Origin: Saccharopolyspora endophytica
Lineage (GTDB): Bacteria > Actinomycetota > Actinomycetes > Mycobacteriales > Pseudonocardiaceae
Assembly (NCBI RefSeq): GCF_018070075.1
Contig: NZ_JAGPXE010000008.1
Span: 62,001-126,000, forward strand
DNA: 64,000 bases
Direction: 5' to 3'
Shown here: one piece after another, positions 27,177 to 34,574 of the stretch
Layout: each line of letters starts with the position of its first letter
Numbering within the stretch: the first letter of the stretch is position 1
Notes under the pieces: model-generated
The model's database searches: none
Seen by the model: the letters and a program-made list of their open reading frames with translations, nothing else
Told to the model about the DNA's origin: nothing
Made by a program: the position numbers and the translations under genes

Positions 27177-28049
27177 GTGCTGGCGACGTCGGTCGGAGCT
27201 CTCGGCGTGGCCACCTCAGGACTGTTCGTGGCGCTCTCCGCCACTTCCCCGGGGACGGCGTCGTTCTTCCGCTGCGCCCTCGCGCTCCCGCTGCTCGCAC
27301 CGCTCGCGCTGGCGGAGCGAGTCACCGGCGGACGCATCACGCCTCTTCAAGCAGCATGGGCGGCCACAGCCGGAGCTCTGTTCGCGGCCGACGCCCTGCT
27401 GTGGACGCAGGCGATCCACGAGGTCGGCGTGGGACTGTCCGTCGTGCTGGTCAACACGCAGGTCGTGATGGTGCCCCTGCTGGCGGTGGCCATCGACCGC
27501 GAGACGCTCAGCCGCCGGTTCCTCGTGATCCTGCCGGTGATCACCGCGGGCACGCTGCTGACCGGCGGTGTCCTCGAGACCGGAGCGACCGGTGCGGCCC
27601 CGGTGGCGGGCACGATCCACGCGGTTCTGGCCGCGCTGTGCTACTCGGGGTTCCTGTTCCTGCTGCGTCGCGGTGGCCCCGACCGACCGCTGGTCCAGTC
27701 CTATCTCATCACCATGGCTTCAGCCGCCGTGTTCGCGGCAGCGGTCGGCGCGATGTGGGGCGGCTTCGACGCGGCACCGGGCTGGGGACCGCTCGGCTGG
27801 CTCGCCCTGACCGCCCTCTGCGGCCAGGTGCTCGGCTGGCTGCTCATCGCCGTGGGAAGCCCCCGGTTGCGCGTCGAGGTGAGCTCCGCCCTCCTCCTGC
27901 TCACCCCCGTCGGAGCTCTCCTCCTGGGCGCCATCGCACTCGAAGAGGCGCCCTCGGCCCTGCAGGCCCTCGGATGCGCCCTCGTGCTCAGCAGCGCCTA
28001 CCTGGTCGCCGCCAGCAACGACCGGGACCCCAGACCCGACGGAGGCTGA
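27177..28049 (+). CDS. EamA/DMT-superfamily transporter
   Basis: Ten-helix drug/metabolite exporter-type membrane protein, 290 residues, two EamA repeats. The N-terminal repeat has LFVALSATSPGTASFFRCA and ALLWTQAIHEVGVGLSVVLV. The second has AALCYSGFLFLLRRG, GWLLIAVGSPRLRVEVSSA and LLLGAIALEEAPSALQALG. The substrate is unknown. The start is uncertain: GTG 27177 gives the usual family length, but the frame stays open upstream and no good ribosome site precedes it. It is not in an obvious operon. Confidence 0.75.
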   Translation: MLATSVGALGVATSGLFVALSATSPGTASFFRCALALPLLAPLALAERVTGGRITPLQAAWAATAGALFAADALLWTQAIHEVGVGLSVVLVNTQVVMVPLLAVAIDRETLSRRFLVILPVITAGTLLTGGVLETGATGAAPVAGTIHAVLAALCYSGFLFLLRRGGPDRPLVQSYLITMASAAVFAAAVGAMWGGFDAAPGWGPLGWLALTALCGQVLGWLLIAVGSPRLRVEVSSALLLLTPVGALLLGAIALEEAPSALQALGCALVLSSAYLVAASNDRDPRPDGG

Positions 28050-28308
28050 AGACGTTTCCTTCGAGCTCCACGGCACACCTGGCGCGATTTCCCGACTGAG
28101 GCCGGGAGACCCGCGGAAGACCGCCAGGACGATCTCCCGCAACTCGGGGCTTTCCGCCCGCGACATCCGGATCGGCTTGAGCCCGCGAGGATCTCGACGA
28201 CGCAGGACACCGGATCAGAGATCAGGTGGTTCAGGAATTGAAGTGCGGGGAAAGTGTCGAGATGATCTCTCCGCCCTTTCCCCGCCACATGTTTCACCTG
28301 CGAATACG

Positions 28309-28383
28309 TGGGGCAGGTGGGACTTGAACCCACGACCTGACGGATTATGAGTCCGCTGCTCTGACCAGCTGAGCTACTGCCCC
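28309..28383 (-). tRNA. tRNA with CAU anticodon (elongator Met or Ile2)
   Basis: A 75-nt cloverleaf on the minus strand with GGGGCAG/CTGCCCC acceptor, D arm GCTCAGCTGGTCAGAGC, anticodon loop CTCATAA, and T arm GTGGG-TTCAAGT-CCCAC; discriminator A. The CAU anticodon fits elongator methionine, or isoleucine-2 if modified to lysidine. The sequence alone does not separate these safely. Confidence 0.9.
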
Positions 28384-28545
28384 GTGGGGTGCTCGGTATC
28401 GGCGATCGTATCGAGGGCGTCACAGAGCGAGGTCGCCGGGTGTTCCGGCCGGACGGCCCATCGTGATAATGGGCGGAACGGCGGAAAAGGCAGCGCACCG
28501 GGGTTGCGTCGGTTGGTCTACCGATCTTCGCGAGCGGAGTCGGAA

Positions 28546-28842
28546 TCAGCACTCCGACGGATCGATCGCACCGCGTTCGCACAGGTGAGCGCGTTGTTGT
28601 TCGCCGCTGGTCGGTTCTTGGCCGCAGGCCGTGCCGCATTGCAGATATCCCGGCAGCTCGTCGTATTCCTCGACGGAGTGCGGGTATCCGGAATCTTGCT
28701 GGAATTGCTGGAATTCTTCGCCGGCGGCCCCCCGCTCGACGCGCGACTCGGTCGGCGCGGGCGGTGGGGTCATCTCGGTCGGCGCGCCCTCGCAGGCGAG
28801 CAGCGCCACCGCGAGAGCAGTGGTCGCGATCGGTCTGCTCAT
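28546..28842 (-). CDS. Small lipoprotein
   Basis: A 98-residue exported protein with a lipoprotein signal: short basic start, hydrophobic ATTALAVALLAC, and lipobox LLAC with the acylated Cys at residue 17. The mature part is acidic, Pro/Glu-rich, then carries three further Cys residues (LQCGTACGQ, the terminal SEC and HLCERG), probably disulfide-bonded outside the membrane. ATG 28842 is preceded by GGAGGAG; a GTG one codon earlier is also possible. I do not recognise the family and no partner is adjacent. Confidence 0.75.
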   Translation of the reverse strand: MSRPIATTALAVALLACEGAPTEMTPPPAPTESRVERGAAGEEFQQFQQDSGYPHSVEEYDELPGYLQCGTACGQEPTSGEQQRAHLCERGAIDPSEC

Positions 28843-28932
28843 CACGGCTCCTCCGCCTCGGGACGCACCAGGGACGCACGAGTATCAGGGGCGCCGCGGC
28901 GGCCCGCGACCGCAGTGATCGGCTCGGGCATG

Positions 28933-28971
28933 ACGAAGGCCCGGCGCCTGTGGGGTGCGCCGGGCCTTCGT
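28933..28971 (-). terminator. Terminator downstream of the small membrane protein gene
   Basis: Perfect 15-bp stem, ACGAAGGCCCGGCGC (28933-28947) with GCGCCGGGCCTTCGT (28957-28971), and a 9-base loop. On the minus strand it lies 18 bases beyond the stop at 28989. Confidence 0.85.
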
Positions 28972-28988
28972 AGGAGGTGCCGATCTCT

Positions 28989-29195
28989 TCAGCCGAGCAG
29001 GCGGAAGATGTCGAACGCCCCCGAAAGTTGACCGATGATCGCGATGGTGGCCATCAGCGCCCCGAGCGCGGCCACCGTCAGCACGGACATGATGATCAAG
29101 TACACGACCGCCTTGATCGGTTTCGGCAGCTTGCTCACCGAATCCAGATCGGGCAGCGTGAAGTGCGGTTCCTTGCCGATCCCTGGTGCGGACAT
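28989..29195 (-). CDS. Small single-pass membrane protein
   Basis: A 68-residue protein with a 28-residue polar, Pro-containing head (EPHFTLPDLDSVSKLPKP) and one long hydrophobic helix, VVYLIIMSVLTVAALGALMATIAIIG split across about residues 30-55. The short tail is FDIFRLLG. ATG 29195 is preceded by GGGGGAG. The family is not recognised. It is flanked by a terminator downstream and a hairpin-bearing region upstream, so it is probably a single-gene unit. Confidence 0.7.
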   Translation of the reverse strand: MSAPGIGKEPHFTLPDLDSVSKLPKPIKAVVYLIIMSVLTVAALGALMATIAIIGQLSGAFDIFRLLG

Positions 29196-29920
29196 CTGAC
29201 TCCCCCGTCCCTTGTCAGTTCCCTCGAACGACCACCTTCATTCGAGGGACGAAGCGCGAACGGAAAACCGTTGCGCCGAATCGCATCACGAATTCGTCTC
29301 GGTCAGAAATCGATCGAATCATCCAACGCGGTCGACCCCTGCGGCTCCGCGTGCCACGAGGGCTTGGCACGAATCATCCGCACCAGAACCCTCGGCCGCG
29401 AGCCGAATCAGGACGTCATCGCGCATTTCGACCCTGGATCGTTATCCGGCCGGCGGTCCGCGGCGTGCGGACCGGCGATGCTGGTAGGACGGGATGTCGC
29501 CACGTTGGAACACCGCCGCCCACACCAAGATTCTCGCATCCGCCACCTTTGATCTTCGTCCGGGTGGCACTGCGCCGAAACCGCCGATCGGACATCGACC
29601 AACGTTCGCGATCGCACCGCCCGATTCGCGTTCGGAATCGATCGGCCTGGTTCGAATGCGAATTCGAGGAGACAACTCCCGAGGCCGGGAACGAGCGTCA
29701 CCGATGCGATTCCGCGATTCTCCCGAGGCCTCCGAGCAACATCGTCGGACCGCCGGCGGGAATGAGCCGTCCGTCCGTGGCGCCCGCTAACCGGAAGAGA
29801 ATCAACCTGATGGGTGCATGACCGGACACCCGTTCGGTGGCAGACTACGGCCGCAAGTGAGCGTGACGTGATCGCTACGATGCGTTACGGCAGTACGCGT
29901 ACCGCGAAGGGGTTGAACCG
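29196..29920. other. Long non-coding stretch
   Basis: About 725 bp with lower GC than the surroundings and many GAATC/TTCG words. Open frames exist on both strands but none shows family motifs or consistent codon bias. A 9-bp hairpin, TCCCTCGAA (29220-29228) with TTCGAGGGA (29241-29249), lies just upstream of the small membrane protein gene. The right end holds the promoter of the methyltransferase at 29921. Confidence 0.5.
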
Positions 29921-30784
29921 TTGAGTCAGTCGAAGGCGGAGATGTTCGCGCCGGAGGGCGTGGACCTGGAACACCCCAACGTCGCCCGGATCTACGACTA
30001 CTACCTCGGCGGACGGGCCAACTACGCGGTCGACCGCGTCTTCGGTGAGAAGGCGCTGGAGCGCTACCCGTTCGTCGCCCCCGCTGCCAAGGCCAACCGC
30101 CTGTTCCTGCACCGCGTGGTGCGCTACCTCTGCAAGCAGGGGATCCGGCAGTTCATCGACATCGGTTCCGGCGTCCCGACGATGGGCAGCACCCACCAGG
30201 TCGCCGATGAGCTCGTCGACGACGCCAACTGCGTCTACGTCGACAACGAGCCGGTGGCCGTCGCGCACTCGCGCATCCTGCTCGAAGAGGAAGAGGTCAC
30301 CGACAGGCACTGCGTGCTGCACGCCGACCTGCGCGAACCCGACGAGCTGTGGAAGCAGATCGAGGACAGCGGTGTCATCGACGTCGAGCAACCGGTCGCG
30401 TTACTCCTGATCGCCGTCCTGCACGTGACCCAGCCCGGCCCGAACGGCGAGGACATCGGTCCGCAGGCCGTCGCGCGCTTCCGCGAGCTGATGCCCGAGG
30501 GCTCCTACCTCGTGATCACCCACGGCACCGCCGACGACGTGCCGGACAAGCGCAAGCGGGAGATGGCCGAGTTCGGCAAGATGTACGACAAGTCGGCGAC
30601 ACCGGTGATCTGGCGTCCGCACGACGAGATCGAATCCTTCTTCGGCGACTACGAGCTCGTGGAGCCGGGCTGCACCTGGACTCCGCTGTGGCACCCGGAG
30701 GAAACCGGTGAGAACGCGCCCGAGATCGAGTTCGACAGCCCGAACGATTCGGTCGTCTGGGCGGGAGTCGCCCGCAAGCCCTGA
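29921..30784 (+). CDS. SAM-dependent methyltransferase, PF04672 (DUF574) family, second copy
   Basis: Second member of the family found at 1156, 287 residues. It has the signature RIYDYYLGG at 23-31, SAM motif FIDIGSGVPTMG near 84-95, YVDNEPVAVAHSR near 105, and the late motif LVITHGTAD. The C-terminus is longer and more acidic than in the first copy. TTG 29921 is chosen because AAGGGG stands 8 bases upstream. The two copies differ clearly, so this is not a recent duplication. Function unknown; it stands alone between a non-coding stretch and corA. Confidence 0.86.
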   Translation: MSQSKAEMFAPEGVDLEHPNVARIYDYYLGGRANYAVDRVFGEKALERYPFVAPAAKANRLFLHRVVRYLCKQGIRQFIDIGSGVPTMGSTHQVADELVDDANCVYVDNEPVAVAHSRILLEEEEVTDRHCVLHADLREPDELWKQIEDSGVIDVEQPVALLLIAVLHVTQPGPNGEDIGPQAVARFRELMPEGSYLVITHGTADDVPDKRKREMAEFGKMYDKSATPVIWRPHDEIESFFGDYELVEPGCTWTPLWHPEETGENAPEIEFDSPNDSVVWAGVARKP

Positions 30785-30915
30785 TCAGCACCGCTCGCAG
30801 CCGCCGCGACCCGCTGGTCGTGGCGGCTGTGACGTCTGCCCGGAACCAGCACGCACCTGGCGCCGCTGGGTACGCTCGAAGCGATCACCTGGCCCGACGA
30901 CCGCGGGAGGACCCC

Positions 30916-32064
30916 GTGCCCGAATGGCGCCCCCGCCCGCTGCGCAGGCGCGGCAGGCATCCCGAGCCGGTGATGCCCCATCGGGAATCCGCGCCCGAGC
31001 ACTCGATGGACCCCCGCGCCGCCGACGAGCGGCCGCTGGCCGACCGGCCTCTGATCGACACCGCCATCTACCGCCACGGCGTCCGCATCGCCACTCCGGA
31101 GAGCCTCGGCGAGACCTACCGGCAGCTGCCCGGCGCGGACGGGACGATGGCCTGGATCGGCCTGTACCGGCCGGCCGAAGAGGAGCTGCTGGCCGCCGCC
31201 GACGAGTTCGACCTGCACAAGCTCGCGGTCGAGGACGCGATCGTCGCGCACCAGCGGCCGAAGATCGAGCGGTACGGGGACACGCTGTTCGTCGTGCTGC
31301 GCGCGGCCACCTACCTCGACGACGTCGAGGAGGTCAGCTTCGGCGAGCTGCACCTGTTCGTCGGCCCGAACTTCGTGCTCACCGTCCGCCACGGCCAGGC
31401 CCCCGACCTGTCCGTCGTGCGGCGGCGGATGGAGACCGACCAGGACCTGCTCCGGCGGGGTCCCGAAGCCGTGCTCTACGCGGTGCTCGACCACGTCGTG
31501 GACGGGTACGCGCCGGTCATCGCCGGGCTGCAGAACGACATCGACGAGATCGAGACCGAGGTCTTCGACTCCGAGCCGCACGTGTCGCGGCGCATCTACG
31601 AGCTGTCCCGCGAGGTCATCGAGTTCCAGCGCGCCACCCGGCCGCTGCTGGCGATCCTGCGCAGCCTGGAGGCCGGGTTCGAGAAGTACCAGATCGACGA
31701 GGAGCTGCAGCGCTACCTGCGCGACGTCGCCGACCACGCCACGACCGTCGCCGAGCGCGTCGACGGGTTCCGGCAGATGCTCGACAACATCCTCACCGTG
31801 AACGCCACGCTGGTCACGCAGGCGCAGAACGAGGAGATGAAGCGCATGACCGAGGCCAGCTACGCGCGGAACGAGGAGATCAAGCGGATCTCCTCGTGGG
31901 CGGCGATCCTGTTCGCCCCGACGCTGATCGGCACGGTCTACGGGATGAACTTCGACGTCATCCCGGAGCTCCACTGGAGCCTGGGCTACCCGTTCGCGCT
32001 CCTGCTGATGCTCATCGTCTGCCTCAGCCTCTACACCATCTTCAAGCGCCGGAACTGGCTCTAG
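30916..32064 (+). CDS. corA: CorA-type magnesium/cobalt transporter
   Basis: Divalent-cation channel of 382 residues. It has a large cytoplasmic N-terminal domain with long helices (RIYELSREVIEFQRA, RYLRDVADHATTVAE) and two C-terminal membrane segments; the selectivity motif YGMNF lies at the end of the first, near residue 342, and the chain ends in basic KRRNWL. GTG 30916 with GGGAGG upstream is preferred over starts about 30 codons earlier, which would add a low-complexity basic leader. The N-terminal 45 residues are Arg/Pro-rich, longer than in E. coli CorA. Confidence 0.92.
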   Translation: MPEWRPRPLRRRGRHPEPVMPHRESAPEHSMDPRAADERPLADRPLIDTAIYRHGVRIATPESLGETYRQLPGADGTMAWIGLYRPAEEELLAAADEFDLHKLAVEDAIVAHQRPKIERYGDTLFVVLRAATYLDDVEEVSFGELHLFVGPNFVLTVRHGQAPDLSVVRRRMETDQDLLRRGPEAVLYAVLDHVVDGYAPVIAGLQNDIDEIETEVFDSEPHVSRRIYELSREVIEFQRATRPLLAILRSLEAGFEKYQIDEELQRYLRDVADHATTVAERVDGFRQMLDNILTVNATLVTQAQNEEMKRMTEASYARNEEIKRISSWAAILFAPTLIGTVYGMNFDVIPELHWSLGYPFALLLMLIVCLSLYTIFKRRNWL

Positions 32065-32065
32065 C

Positions 32066-32266
32066 TCAGACCTGGCGCTCGAAGGTCACCAGCAGCCCCT
32101 CCACGCCTCCCGGGCCCATGCGGCCCCTCACGTCGGCGCCGGTGATCGCCTTGAGCTGCCAGCCCTCGCCCGCGTGGTCGTTGAGCACCTTCTCCAGCTT
32201 GTCACCGGACATCTTGCCGCCGAGCCACTTCTCGCGGAGCTCCACGACCTTGTACTCGTACGCCAC
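32066..32266 (-). CDS. DUF4177 family small protein
   Basis: A 66-residue protein of the DUF4177 family, function unknown, expected to form a small beta-alpha fold. It has YEYKVVELRE at the start, a lysine-rich middle KMSGDKLEKVLND, and the family signature AGEGWQLKAITG. GTG 32266 has GGGGGAG upstream. It is convergent with corA, with the stop codons two bases apart, and lies just downstream of tdk in the same direction; co-transcription with tdk is possible. Confidence 0.8.
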   Translation of the reverse strand: MAYEYKVVELREKWLGGKMSGDKLEKVLNDHAGEGWQLKAITGADVRGRMGPGGVEGLLVTFERQV

Positions 32267-32343
32267 GACGACTCCCCCGTTCCCGAACGTCTTCCCCACC
32301 GGTCAACGCTCCGCTCTCCTGGGGAGTTCCGCGCGCCGGCGGG

Positions 32344-32913
32344 TCACTCGAACGTGCCGACCTTGCGCAGATAGCAAGTGCCGCACATGGATTCGTAGCC
32401 GACGTCGCCCTCGATGGCGACCTGGCTGCCGTCCTGGGTGAACTCCCCGTTGACGGTGCGCGCGTTGAGCGTCGCCTTGCGACCGCAGCGGCAGATCGTC
32501 TTGAGCTCCTCGATGGAGTGCGCCAGCTCCATCAGCCGCAGGCTCCCCGGGAAGCCGCGAGTGCGGAAGTCGTTGCGCAGCCCGTAGGCGATCACCGGGA
32601 TCCCGTCGAGCACCGCCAACCGGAACAGGTCCTCGACCTGCTCGCCGGTGAGGAACTGCGCCTCGTCGACGAGCACGCAGTCCGGCGCCCCCGCCGCCAG
32701 CACGACGCCCCGCACAGCGATGTCGGCGTCGCAGACGAGATCGACCTCCCGCGCCACGTTGATGCGCGACAGCACCACGGGACTCTTGGTGTCGATCTCG
32801 GGCTTGACCACGAAGACGCGCTGCCCGCGTTCGGCGTAGTTGTGCGCGACCTGGATCAGCGCGGTCGACTTTCCGGAGTTCATCGCCCCGTATCGGAAGT
32901 AGAGCTTGGCCAC
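32344..32913 (-). CDS. tdk: Thymidine kinase
   Basis: Type II thymidine kinase that phosphorylates thymidine to dTMP in nucleotide salvage, 189 residues. It has the P-loop GAMNSGKST at 9-17, the catalytic Glu in LVDEAQFL, and the zinc-binding pairs CRCGRK and CGTCYLRK with a lid containing GDVGYESM. GTG 32913 gives the canonical MAKLYFRYGAMN; an upstream in-frame GTG at 32934 is possible. No strong ribosome site is visible. Confidence 0.93.
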   Translation of the reverse strand: MAKLYFRYGAMNSGKSTALIQVAHNYAERGQRVFVVKPEIDTKSPVVLSRINVAREVDLVCDADIAVRGVVLAAGAPDCVLVDEAQFLTGEQVEDLFRLAVLDGIPVIAYGLRNDFRTRGFPGSLRLMELAHSIEELKTICRCGRKATLNARTVNGEFTQDGSQVAIEGDVGYESMCGTCYLRKVGTFE

Positions 32914-32985
32914 GACGGAACACGGTAGCCACACACCCGATCACGCGGCCGACCCAGGCCCGCGTCCCCGCGGGAGGCGTGAACG

Positions 32986-33014
32986 AAAAAGCCCAGACCG
33001 TTGGTCTGGGCTTT
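32986..33014 (-). terminator. Terminator after tRNA-Asn
   Basis: On the minus strand GCCCAGACC pairs with GGTCTGGGC around a 3-base loop, followed by TTTTT. It lies just downstream of the tRNA and is the clearest rho-independent terminator in the window. Confidence 0.92.
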
Positions 33015-33017
33015 GCG

Positions 33018-33090
<73 letters not shown>

Positions 33091-33202
33091 ATGTTCTCTT
33101 GTCGTCGGCGCTCTCTCGCGCTGACGGGAACTACTTTAGCGGATGCCCGAAAGGCGTTTCACGGCACCCCCCGCTTTTTCTCAGCACGAACATCTGTGCA
33201 GG

Positions 33203-33964
33203 TCATGCGCAGTGAGCGGCGACGAAGACCCTGCGGAACGGGAACCAGGTCACGCCATCGGGCCGTTTCGGATAGGCGATCGAGAGGCGATGGGACAACT
33301 CGGTTCGGAACTCGGCCCACTCCTCGTCGTCCAATGCCGCTCGCACCGGACGCAGAGCGGTTCCGCTCACCCACTCCAGGACCGGGTTGTCGCCGCGCAG
33401 CGCGTGCACGTAGGTCGTCTCCCAGGCGTCGACCTCGACGTCCGGATCGGCCAGCTCGTCGGCGTAAGCCAGCGGGCCGCGCACGACGTCGTCGTGGCGC
33501 AGCACCCCATCGAGCTTGCCGCGCCAGCGCTGCTCCGCCGCCAGCTCGCGGATGGTGGCGTGCGACGGGGCGTCGAAGTTGCCGGGGACCTGGAAGGTGA
33601 ACCAGGCGCCGCTGGGCAGCTCGGACAGCCAGCGGTGCAGCAGCTCGACGTGATCCGGGATCCACTGCAGGACCGCGTTGCACAGCACGACGTCGGTGTC
33701 CGGCTGCGGCTTCCAGTCCCGGACGTCCTCGACCCGCGCGGGCACGCCCCGCGAACGGGCCTCGGCGACCATCTCCTCGGAGGAGTCCAGCGCCTCCAGC
33801 TCAGCGCCCGGCCAGCGGCCGGTGAGCAGCGAGGTCAGGTTCCCCGCACCGCATCCGAGGTCGACGACCCGCCTGGGGTTCTCGGCGCGCACTCTGGCGA
33901 TCAGGTCGAAGGCCGGGCGGTCGCGCTGATCGCTGAAGGTCAGGTACTTGCCGGGATCCCACAT
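33203..33964 (-). CDS. tam: Trans-aconitate 2-methyltransferase
   Basis: SAM-dependent enzyme that methylates trans-aconitate, a toxic by-product of the citrate cycle, 253 residues. SAM motif I VVDLGCGAGNLTSLL is at 33-47; the Tam-type N-terminus WDPGKYLTFSDQRDRPAFDL and the motif NAVLQWIPDH are conserved, as is the C-terminal PFRRVFVAAH. ATG 33964. A 24-bp dyad at 33987-34010 overlaps the likely promoter. It is a single-gene unit. Confidence 0.93.
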   Translation of the reverse strand: MWDPGKYLTFSDQRDRPAFDLIARVRAENPRRVVDLGCGAGNLTSLLTGRWPGAELEALDSSEEMVAEARSRGVPARVEDVRDWKPQPDTDVVLCNAVLQWIPDHVELLHRWLSELPSGAWFTFQVPGNFDAPSHATIRELAAEQRWRGKLDGVLRHDDVVRGPLAYADELADPDVEVDAWETTYVHALRGDNPVLEWVSGTALRPVRAALDDEEWAEFRTELSHRLSIAYPKRPDGVTWFPFRRVFVAAHCA

Positions 33965-33986
33965 GCCGCCACCCTCCGCTAGCAGT

Positions 33987-34010
33987 ACGCCCGTACCGTA
34001 TACCGGGCGT
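33987..34010 (-). promoter_or_regulatory. Dyad in the tam promoter
   Basis: ACGCCCG (33987-33993) and CGGGCGT (34004-34010) flank TACCGTATAC. On the minus strand the centre holds a TATACG-like -10, about 35 bases before the ATG. This suggests an operator that overlaps the promoter. Confidence 0.4.
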
Positions 34011-34046
34011 TCGATCGCGTCGAGGACGTTTCGAGGTGGAACGAAC

Positions 34047-34574
34047 TCAGGAAGGCAGGTCCCGGGACTGCCGCAGGCTCTCCACCAGCGCGCCGACTAG
34101 GCGGTCGAGCGCCGGTTCGTCCGTGCCCTGATCGGGCCGGATCTGCAGCTCGATGCCGTTGCGGCCGGGAACCTTGCGCTGGACGAACCAGGCGCCGCCA
34201 CCCGGCAGGTCCCGGTGGTGGCGGGACCGGATCGAGCGGTTGACGCGCTCGTGGACCACGTCGGGAAGCCGGCTCTCGCCGGTCAGCGCCAGGCGCTGAG
34301 GCCGCAGGTCGCGCAGGTAGACCGCGCCGTCGACGTGCCGGGTCTCCTCGGCCTCGGTCACGGTGAGCACGCCGCCGCCCCAGGCCGCCTTGCTGATCAG
34401 GTGCCAGCCGACCCTGCGCCCCTCCGGGAGCCAGAGGCCCAGGTGGGTGGCCACGACCGAGCCGTCCTCGCAGGGCGCGACGGACAGGACGTGCTCATCG
34501 GGGTCGAGGCTGCCCGGGAAGTCCGCCGGGACCTCGGCGGTTCCGCTCAACTTCGCCAGCAGCCTCTTGATCAC
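34047..34574 (-). CDS. Conserved protein coded after dnaG
   Basis: Protein of 175 residues, function unknown, with a beta-rich look (HVLSVAPCEDGSVVATHLGLWLP, RVGWHLISKAAWGGGVLTV, AVYLRDLRPQRLALTG) and a basic helix ERVNRSIRSRHHRDLP. Similar proteins are coded next to dnaG in mycobacteria and relatives. GTG 34574 overlaps the dnaG stop by 4 bp (GTGA), so it is translationally coupled to primase. A role in replication is a guess from position only. No membrane segment is present. Confidence 0.8.
   Translation of the reverse strand: MIKRLLAKLSGTAEVPADFPGSLDPDEHVLSVAPCEDGSVVATHLGLWLPEGRRVGWHLISKAAWGGGVLTVTEAEETRHVDGAVYLRDLRPQRLALTGESRLPDVVHERVNRSIRSRHHRDLPGGGAWFVQRKVPGRNGIELQIRPDQGTDEPALDRLVGALVESLRQSRDLPS

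Noticed and set aside
28050..28308. Integrated element remnant next to the CAU tRNA
   Set aside because: No integrase, no duplicated tRNA 3' end and no clear protein were found in the 259-bp gap; the frames there look random.
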